The notes under the pieces are model-generated. The model had not been told where the DNA came from. It searched no databases and saw only the letters and a program-made list of their open reading frames with translations. Made by a program: the position numbers and the translations under genes. A stretch of DNA of 64,000 nt from Treponema sp. (lineage in GTDB: Bacteria > Spirochaetota > Spirochaetia > Treponematales > Treponemataceae), in NCBI GenBank assembly GCA_016292805.1, contig JAEDFM010000004.1:1-64000 (forward strand). The letters are read 5' to 3'. Each line of letters starts with the position of its first letter. Position 1 is the stretch's first letter. Shown piece by piece: positions 43,973 through 53,378 of the stretch.

Positions 43973-46059
43973 TAAATGCTTCTGAGCAATTCAAGAATTG
44001 CTGGGCGTTCTACAGCTTTTTTGATTTCTTTTACAAGATCTTCACCAGTAACAACTTTATTCTGAACAACAGTATTTCCGTTATCATCAGCATTAGGAAC
44101 TGTATCAATTCCGCTTTCCTGAACCATCGGCATTTTTTCAAGAATAAGTTCATCATCAATATTTATACGGTCATAAAAACCGTGATATGTAATTTCTGCT
44201 TCTGAAACTTCTTCTCCAGGAACAGTTACAACAAGAGTACCAACAACATCATCATCCTTATAAAAAAGTCCTGTACCAGAATCTGCAGTTCTTACACAGC
44301 CCTTTTTAATAATTTTGAATTCTGCACCCTTAATAATATTTTCTGATTTACCAAGATCAATCAAAACTGTTTTACCATTTCTATCCAGAATTTTTCCGCG
44401 AACAGTGAGCTTATCTAATACAGCATTTCTAAAACGGCGGAGAACTGTTGAATAACGATTATTACCAGTAGAATAGAAAGAACTTTTAAAAGTTTCCGTT
44501 CCTGTACGACCAGAGTACATAGTTGCACTTAAAGTCATATCTTCAGCACCTTCGCTTAAGCTTACCATAATAAAGTAATCAAACTTATTTGAACGGGCAT
44601 TACGGAAAGCTTCTCCATAACCACTTACAGGAGTAACCTGAGTTTTTACAGATGTAATTGCAACACCACTAAAAATATCAGCACAAGCCTGAGCTGTAAG
44701 GCGGTCAGAACCAGCATGACGCAAAGAGGAACCATTTTCTGTATAGAAAATAGCAATGTTCCATCGAGTTTTATCTAAATAGAAAGGATCTACATTCCAT
44801 TTTTTTGCAAGAGTTTTTTCAAGAAGACTGTTATAGGCTTCGATTGTGTCTGAAACAGCAACTGGAAGTTTTTCATTAGAATGATCTTTTATAAACAAAA
44901 GCTGTCTAAGATAAAGCTCGTGCATTCCGTTCATTTGAAGTGTATCTGCGTATTTAAGGCGAGCCTGAATATTCATTGGATCCAGAATCAAGGCTCTCTG
45001 ATATTCATAGGAACTGCCAGATTTATCGTAACGGCTTTCATACTGAGCCGCATTTGCAACATGATATTTTGCCCAGGCTCCACGGCGATTATCTTCCAGA
45101 GAAAGTATATTGCGAATAGAAAACTCCATCTGGGTACGCATCAATTCATCCTGAGGATTGATGCCTAAACCTGTAGACCAGATTGAAATAGCTTCTTCTT
45201 CATCACCAAGCTTATCAGTAGCAACACCTTTTAAATACCAGGCAGAAGAATTTTTTCTATCACGACTGATAAGGAAATCACAAAGATCAATTACTTCGCT
45301 GTAGCGATGCTGGAAATATAAAATTGTAGAAAGCAATTCGTAAGCTTTGTCGAAATCACCATTTAATTCTACAGCAATGCGGGCCTGTTTTTCGGCAGTT
45401 GAATAATCACCTTTCATTAAATAAATAACACTTGAAAGATAATGAACCTCGCTGTCACCAGAATAATACTGCAGTGCCTGGCGAAGATATTTTTCTGCCT
45501 GAGGATAACGGCCAGTTTCTGCGCAAACAAGAGCAAGAGAAAGCAAAGCTTTTCTGTTTGTATTCTGTCGTTTTAAAGCTTCTGTATATTGAGCTTCGGC
45601 ACCAGAAAACTTACCGTCATATAATTCAATTTCTGCAAGTCCAAAATGAGCATCAACATCATTTGGATATTTTCTAAGAATTTCATTAAAAACCTGTCTT
45701 GCATCTTCTGTTTTTCCTAAAGCAAGATAAATCATTCCTTTAAGATTCTGAATAGAACTGTTATTTTTTTCGTATTTTTCTGCACTGGTAAGATAAGTTA
45801 ATGCAAGATCATATTCACCAATACGGTATGAGCAGTCTGCTAAACGGAACCAGGCATCAGAATAAGCCGGATTCATATCTACAACTTCAATAAAACACTG
45901 TGCAGCCTGATAGTAGTTTTCATTATTCTGAAGCTGTACACCTTCTTCATAAATCTGCACCGCTGTTTTTTCAGCACCAAACAATGGCATTACAAGGCTT
46001 AAAGCAAAAAACAAACCACCTGTAAGAAAAGCCTTTCTATTCAGATTCTTTTTCAACAT
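43969..46059 (-). CDS. Exported TPR protein
   Basis: 696 aa. An N-terminal signal or anchor (residues 8-29, ending LFGA) precedes about nine tetratricopeptide repeats from residue 35 to 300 (e.g. YYQAAQCFIEVVDMNPAYSD, GEYDLALTYLTSAEKYEKNN). Residues 430-560 form a mixed domain, and 560-650 a beta domain (VRGKILDRNGKTVLIDLGKS) reminiscent of FlgT-type C-terminal domains. It overlaps the CBS-domain gene by 23 bases at its start. Likely a periplasmic scaffold; no specific role can be given. Confidence 0.7.
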   Translation of the reverse strand: MLKKNLNRKAFLTGGLFFALSLVMPLFGAEKTAVQIYEEGVQLQNNENYYQAAQCFIEVVDMNPAYSDAWFRLADCSYRIGEYDLALTYLTSAEKYEKNNSSIQNLKGMIYLALGKTEDARQVFNEILRKYPNDVDAHFGLAEIELYDGKFSGAEAQYTEALKRQNTNRKALLSLALVCAETGRYPQAEKYLRQALQYYSGDSEVHYLSSVIYLMKGDYSTAEKQARIAVELNGDFDKAYELLSTILYFQHRYSEVIDLCDFLISRDRKNSSAWYLKGVATDKLGDEEEAISIWSTGLGINPQDELMRTQMEFSIRNILSLEDNRRGAWAKYHVANAAQYESRYDKSGSSYEYQRALILDPMNIQARLKYADTLQMNGMHELYLRQLLFIKDHSNEKLPVAVSDTIEAYNSLLEKTLAKKWNVDPFYLDKTRWNIAIFYTENGSSLRHAGSDRLTAQACADIFSGVAITSVKTQVTPVSGYGEAFRNARSNKFDYFIMVSLSEGAEDMTLSATMYSGRTGTETFKSSFYSTGNNRYSTVLRRFRNAVLDKLTVRGKILDRNGKTVLIDLGKSENIIKGAEFKIIKKGCVRTADSGTGLFYKDDDVVGTLVVTVPGEEVSEAEITYHGFYDRINIDDELILEKMPMVQESGIDTVPNADDNGNTVVQNKVVTGEDLVKEIKKAVERPAILELLRSIY

Positions 46060-46822
46060 TCTTAATAACCTTTACCTGATTAATTCTATGTCCTTCCATA
46101 TCCTGGACAATAAAATCATATTCATTCCAGGAAGCCTTTTCATATTTTACTGGTACTTTACCAAACAAGTCGAATACAAAACCACCAAGAGAATCAAAAT
46201 CTTCGTTAGGGAATTCAGCTTCTAAAGCTTCATTCAAATCGTCCAAGTCTACGCGGGCATCACAAATCCATACATTATTGTTAATTTCAAGAATATCTTC
46301 CTGTTCTTTATCAAATTCGTCCTGAATATCACCAACGATTTCTTCAATAATATCTTCCATTGTTACAATACCGCTTACTCCGCCGTATTCATCAATAGCA
46401 ATGGCAATGTGAAGATGTCTTCTTTTGAACTCTCTAAGGAGAGAGTCTATTCTTTTACTTTCAGGAACAAAGAAAGCTTTACGGATTATTTTCTGTAAAT
46501 CAATTTCCTGATGGTTAGCTATGCATTTAATGATGTCTTTTACATAAAGAACACCAATTACATTATCTATAGAATCTGTATAAATTGGAAATCTGGAATG
46601 ACCGCTTTCTGCAATCTTTTTTACCAGGTCTTCCTTAGAAATATTTGCAGCAATAAAGTCTACATCAATACGAGGAACCATAACTTCTTTAACAGAAGTT
46701 TCAGAAAGCTCTTCTACTCCCTGAATCATGTCCTGTTTTTCTTCTGCCAGAATCTGCTTCTGGCGTTCACTCATTGCTTCGCCGTTATGATTTTCTTTTT
46801 TCTTTCGTCCAAATAGGCTCAT
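46037..46822 (-). CDS. CBS-domain/CorC-type protein
   Basis: 261 aa, without the DUF21 membrane domain. Two CBS domains (about 40-165: VKEVMVPRIDVDFIAANISK, IDEYGGVSGIVTMEDIIEEI) precede a CorC/HlyC-type C-terminal domain (FPNEDFDSLGGFVFDLFGKV). Proteins of this class (CorC/YbeX, TlyC) are linked to magnesium/cobalt efflux and to ribosome homeostasis with YbeY. Its ATG overlaps the ybeY stop by 4 bases, the classic phoH-ybeY-corC arrangement. Confidence 0.88.
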   Translation of the reverse strand: MSLFGRKKKENHNGEAMSERQKQILAEEKQDMIQGVEELSETSVKEVMVPRIDVDFIAANISKEDLVKKIAESGHSRFPIYTDSIDNVIGVLYVKDIIKCIANHQEIDLQKIIRKAFFVPESKRIDSLLREFKRRHLHIAIAIDEYGGVSGIVTMEDIIEEIVGDIQDEFDKEQEDILEINNNVWICDARVDLDDLNEALEAEFPNEDFDSLGGFVFDLFGKVPVKYEKASWNEYDFIVQDMEGHRINQVKVIKNVEKESE

Positions 46823-47295
46823 TTTATAATTGTTTCATCCTTAAGTTTTTTTAATAAATTTTCTTGAATTACAAGCATTTCACATTCAGGAGCTTTATCT
46901 GCCTCAATGTGTTCTTCTCCGTGATCATATCCATTTAAATGTAATAAACCATGAACAAGAAGTCTTTTTAATTCACTATCTTTATTTTCGTCAAAATATT
47001 CAGCATTTACAGGCAAAGTATCAAGGCTGATTACAATATCACCGGCACAAAACCATTTGCCTTCTTCATCTTCGTATTCTTCACCGTTTTCAAAAGATAA
47101 AACATCTGTAGAACTGTCAATGTTACGATATGCTTTATTTAATTCCTGAATATATGGATCATTACAGAAAAGAAGAGAAACTTCCTCTCCGTCAAACTGA
47201 AGTTCTTCCATTACTTTTAAAACAAATGGTTCTACATTTGAAAGCCAGGAAGGTTCTTCTACTCCATCATATAAACTGATTCCAATTCTATTCAT
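46819..47295 (-). CDS. ybeY: Endoribonuclease YbeY
   Basis: 158 aa. It matures 16S rRNA and takes part in ribosome quality control. The zinc site is H115, H119 and H125 in HGLLHLNGYDH. The substrate-cleft segment STDVLSFEN is present at about 62-70. It lies 7 bases after pgpH and overlaps the CorC-type gene. Confidence 0.95.
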   Translation of the reverse strand: MNRIGISLYDGVEEPSWLSNVEPFVLKVMEELQFDGEEVSLLFCNDPYIQELNKAYRNIDSSTDVLSFENGEEYEDEEGKWFCAGDIVISLDTLPVNAEYFDENKDSELKRLLVHGLLHLNGYDHGEEHIEADKAPECEMLVIQENLLKKLKDETIIK

Positions 47296-47302
47296 ACAAA
47301 TC

Positions 47303-49063
47303 CTATTTGTCCTTTTTAGTTTTCTTATCGTCTTTTATGTCTTTTGAATCTTTTGGTTCTTTAGCTTCACCTTTTGGTTCAGGTTTAGCTTCCTGTTTTT
47401 CAGCTTCAGGATCCTGCTGATTCTGATACTTAATTCGGTTGTGATACTGACCTGTCAGAATGTGAACAAAAGATTCTTTAATTTTAGAAACATCACGGAA
47501 TGTAAGATCACAATTATCCAGCTGTTTCTGTTCAACTTTTGCATTTATTAAAGTTGTAATAAATTTATCAAGGCGAGGCGCTGTAGGATTTTCCAGTGTT
47601 CGGCAGGCAGCTTCAACTGTATCGGCAAGCATTACAACTGCAGATTCCTTTGTAGAAGGAGGATATCCAGGATAAGAGAAATCTTCTGGATTAAGAGTAT
47701 TATCCTGTTCTTTTCCTGCATTATAAAAATATGTAATTACACTATTTCCATGATGTTCTGAAATAATATCAATAACAGCCTGAGGAAGATGCATCTGATG
47801 ACCTTTTTCAACACCTTTTTTTACATGGCTCTTAATTACAGATGCAGAAAGTGTTGGATTTAATTCAATAAGTTTATTTTCACCATTTGCCTGATTTTCT
47901 ACAAAGTATTCACTCTGATCAATTTTTCCCATATCGTGGAAGTATGCACCAACTTTTGCAAGCAATGCATTAGCACGAATTTCGCGGCAGGCATTTTCAG
48001 CTAAAAGTGCAACATTCATAGAATGATAGTAAGTACCATTTGCCAGAATCTGCATCTGTTTAAGAACAGGGTTATCTGTATTACTTAAATCCATTAAACG
48101 GAAAACTGAAGCAGTATTAAGCATTGCTTCAAGAGGTGTAAGGAATCCAAGAGTTAATACACCTGTAAGGAATCCATTTGCAACAAGTCCAAGACTGATA
48201 ATAATAATGTTATTAAACTTTTCGTTGAAAATAACCATCATTACAATCATGAATACAACATCTATTACAGCAATTAAAATTCCAGCCCAAACAAGCTGTA
48301 ATCGTTTATCAATTTTACGAACAATTGCTGCAGAGGAAAGACTTGTAGCTAAAGTGTAAAGGAAGGTTGGTAACTGCCAGTTTCCAGCAATCAAAACACC
48401 TAATGAAAGAATAAAACTGAATAAAACAGCTGAAAGATTTCCATAAAGAATAGTAATCAGTACTACACAGAAGGTAGCTGGAATGACCATACAGATTGAA
48501 TAAGCTGAGCTAAAGAAAGAGACTTTAGAACAGAAGGCAATTACAGCAAACACTACAGCAAAGAATACTACCTGCAGCAAAGGTTCTCTGAAATTAATTT
48601 TTCTGTGAAAGTTAATAATTGAGTACAAAAGATACCAGAAAATTGAAAGAATTATTATGGCAAGCTCTCCGTTAGCAAATGAACGGTAATCAATGTATTT
48701 AGGAGAAGCTGACATCTTCTTTAACTTTGCATAGTTCTCTTCTGTAATTGGGAAACCATTTTTTATGATTTTTTCCCCTTTCTGTATCATTACAGGATCT
48801 GTACTATCAGGATAAAGAGTTCTATCTGCAATAATAGTTCTGTCTGAAATTTGACCAATTTCGTAGTTATCCAGATTGAACCCTGCAACAGTTTCTACAG
48901 TACTGACCTTTGCAAAATAAATAAGAGAAACCATAAGAATTTCCAATAAAAGTACCAGCAAAAATGGATATCTTTTTTTTATGTAACTGCCCATTTCTGC
49001 AAATACTTTATTAGAAGCTCTTTCTATTTTTACATCAGTTTTTTTCTTGTTTTTCTTCGTCAT
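47303..49063 (-). CDS. pgpH: 7TM-HD phosphohydrolase, PgpH type
   Basis: 586 aa. One N-terminal helix (about 35-52), a short extracytoplasmic segment, then seven helices (about 135-320) and an HD domain with HSMNVALLAENA and VGAYFHDMGKID. The C-terminus is a lysine/glutamate-rich tail. The family includes PgpH, which degrades cyclic di-AMP. The extracellular 7TMR-HDED domain is much shorter here (about 80 residues) than in Bacillus or Listeria proteins. It overlaps phoH by 29 bases, the usual neighbour. Confidence 0.85.
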   Translation of the reverse strand: MTKKNKKKTDVKIERASNKVFAEMGSYIKKRYPFLLVLLLEILMVSLIYFAKVSTVETVAGFNLDNYEIGQISDRTIIADRTLYPDSTDPVMIQKGEKIIKNGFPITEENYAKLKKMSASPKYIDYRSFANGELAIIILSIFWYLLYSIINFHRKINFREPLLQVVFFAVVFAVIAFCSKVSFFSSAYSICMVIPATFCVVLITILYGNLSAVLFSFILSLGVLIAGNWQLPTFLYTLATSLSSAAIVRKIDKRLQLVWAGILIAVIDVVFMIVMMVIFNEKFNNIIIISLGLVANGFLTGVLTLGFLTPLEAMLNTASVFRLMDLSNTDNPVLKQMQILANGTYYHSMNVALLAENACREIRANALLAKVGAYFHDMGKIDQSEYFVENQANGENKLIELNPTLSASVIKSHVKKGVEKGHQMHLPQAVIDIISEHHGNSVITYFYNAGKEQDNTLNPEDFSYPGYPPSTKESAVVMLADTVEAACRTLENPTAPRLDKFITTLINAKVEQKQLDNCDLTFRDVSKIKESFVHILTGQYHNRIKYQNQQDPEAEKQEAKPEPKGEAKEPKDSKDIKDDKKTKKDK

Positions 49064-49985
49064 TTTCGTACGCCTTTACAATCTTTTTTACAAGATGATT
49101 TCTGACAACATCTTCTGCTGTCAGTTCCATAAATCCAATATCTTCTATTTTGTATAAAATTCCAATTGAATGCATCAATCCAGAATTCACTTTTTTAGGA
49201 AGGTCAATTTGGGTTGGATCCCCTGTTACAAAAACCTTTGAATTGTCCCCCATACGAGTAAGGAACATTTTTAGCTGTGCATAAGTTGTATTCTGTGCTT
49301 CATCTAAAATTACGACAGCATTATTCAAGGTTCTACCACGCATATAAGCTAAAGGTGCAACTTCAACAATACCTGCTTCAAAAAGCCTCTTTACAGATTC
49401 TACTGGAAGAATAGATTCCATTGCATCCCGCAAGGGTCGCAGATATGGATCAATTTTTTGTTCCAGATCTCCAGGTAAAAATCCAAGACTCTCCCCTGCT
49501 TCTACTACAGGACGGGTAATAATCATTTTATTTTTTTTGTGAGTCAAAATTAATCGGAGTGCTTCTGCTACTGCAAGAAAAGTTTTTCCTGAACCAGCAC
49601 TACCAGTACAGAAAACCATATCTTTAGTCTGCAAAAGTTCAATATAATCAGCCTGATTCTGTGTTCTGGCGTAAACCCGTCTAACAGCACCAGGAACCTG
49701 AATACAGATTTCTTCCATATTTGCCCGATGGCGGGTATTTAATACAGAAAGAACAATATCTTCACCATTTTTTTCGCCGGACTGAATTTCGTCTACAATA
49801 CGATCTACAATGAACTGAAACTTCTGCTGAAGCTCCTGATTATCTACTGTAATGGAAAGTTCATTTCCACGAGTAAAAACTGGAACCCCCAGATGTTCTT
49901 CAATGAGTTTAAGATTTTTATCATTTGTTCCACACACACAGGAAAGCACTTCATTATCTGGAACAACTATCGTATATTCGCTCAA
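49035..49985 (-). CDS. phoH: PhoH-like ATPase
   Basis: 316 aa from a TTG with AGAGG upstream. The N-terminal KH-like part is followed by Walker A GSAGSGKT (residues 128-135), RPVVEAGESLGFLPG, and Walker B AVVILDEAQN. Members are probable RNA helicase-like ATPases working with YbeY in RNA metabolism. Gene order phoH-pgpH-ybeY-corC is conserved in many bacteria. Confidence 0.92.
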   Translation of the reverse strand: MSEYTIVVPDNEVLSCVCGTNDKNLKLIEEHLGVPVFTRGNELSITVDNQELQQKFQFIVDRIVDEIQSGEKNGEDIVLSVLNTRHRANMEEICIQVPGAVRRVYARTQNQADYIELLQTKDMVFCTGSAGSGKTFLAVAEALRLILTHKKNKMIITRPVVEAGESLGFLPGDLEQKIDPYLRPLRDAMESILPVESVKRLFEAGIVEVAPLAYMRGRTLNNAVVILDEAQNTTYAQLKMFLTRMGDNSKVFVTGDPTQIDLPKKVNSGLMHSIGILYKIEDIGFMELTAEDVVRNHLVKKIVKAYENDEEKQEKN

Positions 49986-50031
49986 ATAATCCTCTTTAAT
50001 TAATTATCTTTATTAATTCTCTATATGTCAA

Positions 50032-53000
50032 TTAATCTGCATTAAGCTTCCAGATCATTTCTGGAGAGTTAGTTGTCTTAGCTTCACGCACAATTGTAGT
50101 CTTCATGCTTTCCATTGGATTCCATACAATTCCAATTGAAAGATAAGGACTAAAGTCATAATATTTTTTAGCCCCATCCACAACCATGCGAGGTTCAACT
50201 TTCATAGTAAGATTAAAGCTCCAGTCGTGCAAATCGTGGCTCATTGTCATATTTAAAGATTTAAGTTTAAAGCCTGAAGCTTCCCGTTTACTTCTATCGC
50301 CAAAAGCAAAAGAATTTAACAAATCCTTAAAAATATTTTCTTCACCAGGAACAAGACCTTCATGTCCAAAAGCTTTTTGAACATATCTGTATAAAACAGC
50401 ATTTTTTGATGTTGAACTGAAAGTAAGATTAAAGAACTGATTAATCTTAAATGTTACTGATGGTGTAATTGTAAAATAACTGTTTGTTGGACGAATTAAA
50501 TCTGCTGTAAGACTTGTAGAAAGCCCAGGCGCAAAAGTAATTCTGTTGAACCAGGTATAATAGGTTTTAGCTGGTAAAGAATAAGCAAAGCTCATAGAAT
50601 AAGGTCTGAATTTTTTTTCATCATTCAAAACCCATCCTGAATCTTCACCTTCAAATTTTGAACCATTTGTATATGAATATACATAAGAAAATGTAAAATT
50701 ATACCAGCTGAAGCCTAACTTTAAACTGTCAGAATATTTTTTCTCTAGATTATAGTTGTAGCTTTCTGAGAATTTAAGGCTGGAACCAAGAACTGTTTTT
50801 GTAAAACTGAAACTCTGCTGTAAAGGGTTTTTTGTCCAGTCTTTAAAATCTGCATCTTTTACAGGCTCCTTAAAACCAGAGGACAATGTAAAGGATGTAT
50901 ATGGGAATGTAAGATTCAATGTTGCTGTGTACTGTCTTAATAATGGAGGAAGAATAGAACTGAATACAATACTCTGTTTTAATTTGTTATCAAGTTCATT
51001 CATTGCCAGAGTCATATTTACAGTGTTAACAGTTATACATTCTTTATCTTCAAAATCAATAAACTTATTTTCCCATTCAGGATTATCTGCATCGCCAATA
51101 AATTTATGCTGATAAACTCTAATAGTAGAATTCCAGGATAAACCAGTATCCTTAAACATATCTGTATAAACAAATGGTTTATAGCTTACAGAATTTGTAT
51201 TCGTTACGGTCTGACTTTCCGCCTTGTAATCTGAAAGCATAACTGATTTTTTTTCAGATTCTGTATAGCCAATTGTATTTGGATGACGCTGCCAGATTGG
51301 ACTGTAACTCAAACCGTTATTCATAGTAAAATAGTTGCCGTAAAAATTCATATTACTGTTAATATTTACAGGCATTTTTACAGTATACATTGTTGATTTA
51401 ATATCTTTCCAATCAAAGTCCCCTGCATAATTTACTTTTGAAGCATCGTAAGTTACCTGAGAACTTAAATTAGAATTCAAAGAATAATCCAGTTTATAAG
51501 AAAAAGGAGTAATATTTGAAATTGAAGAATTAGATGTATCTAAGGCTATAAACGATGGAAGGAAAGGTTCTTCAGCTGCATTTTCATTGTTATTCTTTAA
51601 GTCTTCTGCCGCAGCAATTTTATCTTCACCATTTTCGCTTTTTTCAGTCTGGGCAGCCTTTTGGCGTTCAGCTTCTTCTGCATCAAGTTCTTTTTGAGTT
51701 TTAAACTGGTCTGGTTTGTTAAGGTCGAATATATATGAAGCTTTTGTACTTGAACTTGAAGAATTTGATTTTGGATACTGTACAATTGTTCCACTCATAG
51801 AAAAACTTGCAGACAAAGGTGTTACGCTGGAAGGATAGTAAAATTTTCTAAGTGGAGTTGAACTGGTCCATCCGATTGGTTTGCCTTCAACCAGTTTTGG
51901 AGTCTTAGAAAAATCTGCACTTTTTGAAGCAAAGTCAAATGATGAATTAAAAGATATAGATGCAGAATTAATATAAGGCTTTAACACCGCTGGAATTGCT
52001 GGTGAATAAGAACCGTTTAATTTCCAGGCAAAAGAAGTTACTTCGTTAATTGAAACTGTTTCTGAGTCCTGCTGATTAATGAAATATGAAATCCAGTCCA
52101 TTGTTTCGCTGCGATTCTGTAAATAATCATAAGAGAAAAATGGATCTGAATATACAGGCAAAGAAATATTTAATTTAAAAGGTTTTGTTAATGCCATTTC
52201 GTAGTTCATTCCATAACGGAAAGGCATTCTTAAGCCCATAAAGTATGATTCGTCTTTTGTAATTTGTCCATTATACGGATTATAACCAGTATATTTTCCA
52301 CTATTATAATAGATGGTATTACTCATTCCAAGGTAAGTATTAAATTTAATACTGGAAATAAAATTGTTTTTTGGAGTAAAGGAACCATCCACACCAACCA
52401 TATATCCTAATCTGGAGTACCAGTCAGCCATAAACTTAAGATACTTTGAAGTATCGCCAGTATAATCCTGATCCAGATTATGAAGTACAAGACCTTCCAG
52501 CTTCTGTTCCTTTAATGAACTTGGCTTCATAAAATTATACAAAGCCTTTAAGGAATCAGAGCCATCGGAACTGCTGCTAGAGCCAGTTGATGAAGAAGAT
52601 GAAGATTCTAAAGGTTTACGGCCAATTAAATAAGTTGTTGTCTGAATTGCGTATCCTTCTCTGTTTCTTGTAGAAAAAACAGGATTAAATACCAGCTCAT
52701 CCTTTGGATAATAAAATGCAGGAAAGTAAAAAACAGGAACAACGCCTACATAAAGCAAAGCATTAAAAAATGCAAACTCGCCGCCTGGTAAAAGCCAGGT
52801 TCTGGAAGCATTAATCTTCCAGTGGGGATTTTCATCATCACAGAAAGTAAGGCTGGAATTCTTAAAAGCAATTGTATTATTTAAACTCTTTCCCATTAAA
52901 TCGGAAAATACAATAAGTGTGGAACCGGAAGGAAGATTGATTGCATCTGACTGAGTCTGAATAACTCTACCATCATCAAAAACACCCTCCAGAGTTGAAG

Positions 53001-53370
53001 TATTTAACAGCAGAGATTTTGCAGTTGTAGTTTCTCCACCAGAACCAGAAGATTTTGTTGTAATTTCAACATTACCTTCCGCAAAAAGAATTTCTGTTAC
53101 TCTATCATAAGTAATACGATCAGCTTTAATTTCTGATGTAGAGCTGCCATTCTGAACAGAAAGCTGAACCGACCCTTCCAGAATAATCAAATCATTTCCA
53201 GTTTCTTCATCCTTCTGATTAGATGTCTGGCGGGCATTATTAATATTGATTGTAGTTGTAACAGACTCTGCAATAATAAATGCAGAACATAAAGTAAAAA
53301 GAAAAACTGCGGTAATCAATTTTTTCAAAGAGAACCTTATACTGTTTGATAAAATAGTTAAACTTTTCAC
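50032..53370 (-). CDS. lptD: LptD/OstA-like outer-membrane assembly protein
   Basis: 1112 aa from the GTG at 53370. A TTG at 53328 with AAGG upstream would start a cleaner signal (MKKLITAVFLFTLCSAFIIA) and may be the true start. Residues about 45-115 form the OstA/LptA-like beta-jellyroll (LEGSVQLSVQNGSSTSEIKA, EILFAEGNVEITTKSS), followed by a long beta-barrel with aromatic alternating strands. The segment VPVFYFPAFYYPKDELVFNP is typical of LptD. It should insert lipopolysaccharide-like glycolipid into the outer membrane; many treponemes have lipooligosaccharide or other glycolipid. A serine-rich insert lies near residues 255-272. Confidence 0.8.
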   Translation of the reverse strand: MKSLTILSNSIRFSLKKLITAVFLFTLCSAFIIAESVTTTININNARQTSNQKDEETGNDLIILEGSVQLSVQNGSSTSEIKADRITYDRVTEILFAEGNVEITTKSSGSGGETTTAKSLLLNTSTLEGVFDDGRVIQTQSDAINLPSGSTLIVFSDLMGKSLNNTIAFKNSSLTFCDDENPHWKINASRTWLLPGGEFAFFNALLYVGVVPVFYFPAFYYPKDELVFNPVFSTRNREGYAIQTTTYLIGRKPLESSSSSSTGSSSSSDGSDSLKALYNFMKPSSLKEQKLEGLVLHNLDQDYTGDTSKYLKFMADWYSRLGYMVGVDGSFTPKNNFISSIKFNTYLGMSNTIYYNSGKYTGYNPYNGQITKDESYFMGLRMPFRYGMNYEMALTKPFKLNISLPVYSDPFFSYDYLQNRSETMDWISYFINQQDSETVSINEVTSFAWKLNGSYSPAIPAVLKPYINSASISFNSSFDFASKSADFSKTPKLVEGKPIGWTSSTPLRKFYYPSSVTPLSASFSMSGTIVQYPKSNSSSSSTKASYIFDLNKPDQFKTQKELDAEEAERQKAAQTEKSENGEDKIAAAEDLKNNNENAAEEPFLPSFIALDTSNSSISNITPFSYKLDYSLNSNLSSQVTYDASKVNYAGDFDWKDIKSTMYTVKMPVNINSNMNFYGNYFTMNNGLSYSPIWQRHPNTIGYTESEKKSVMLSDYKAESQTVTNTNSVSYKPFVYTDMFKDTGLSWNSTIRVYQHKFIGDADNPEWENKFIDFEDKECITVNTVNMTLAMNELDNKLKQSIVFSSILPPLLRQYTATLNLTFPYTSFTLSSGFKEPVKDADFKDWTKNPLQQSFSFTKTVLGSSLKFSESYNYNLEKKYSDSLKLGFSWYNFTFSYVYSYTNGSKFEGEDSGWVLNDEKKFRPYSMSFAYSLPAKTYYTWFNRITFAPGLSTSLTADLIRPTNSYFTITPSVTFKINQFFNLTFSSTSKNAVLYRYVQKAFGHEGLVPGEENIFKDLLNSFAFGDRSKREASGFKLKSLNMTMSHDLHDWSFNLTMKVEPRMVVDGAKKYYDFSPYLSIGIVWNPMESMKTTIVREAKTTNSPEMIWKLNAD

Positions 53371-53378
53371 TTCTTTTC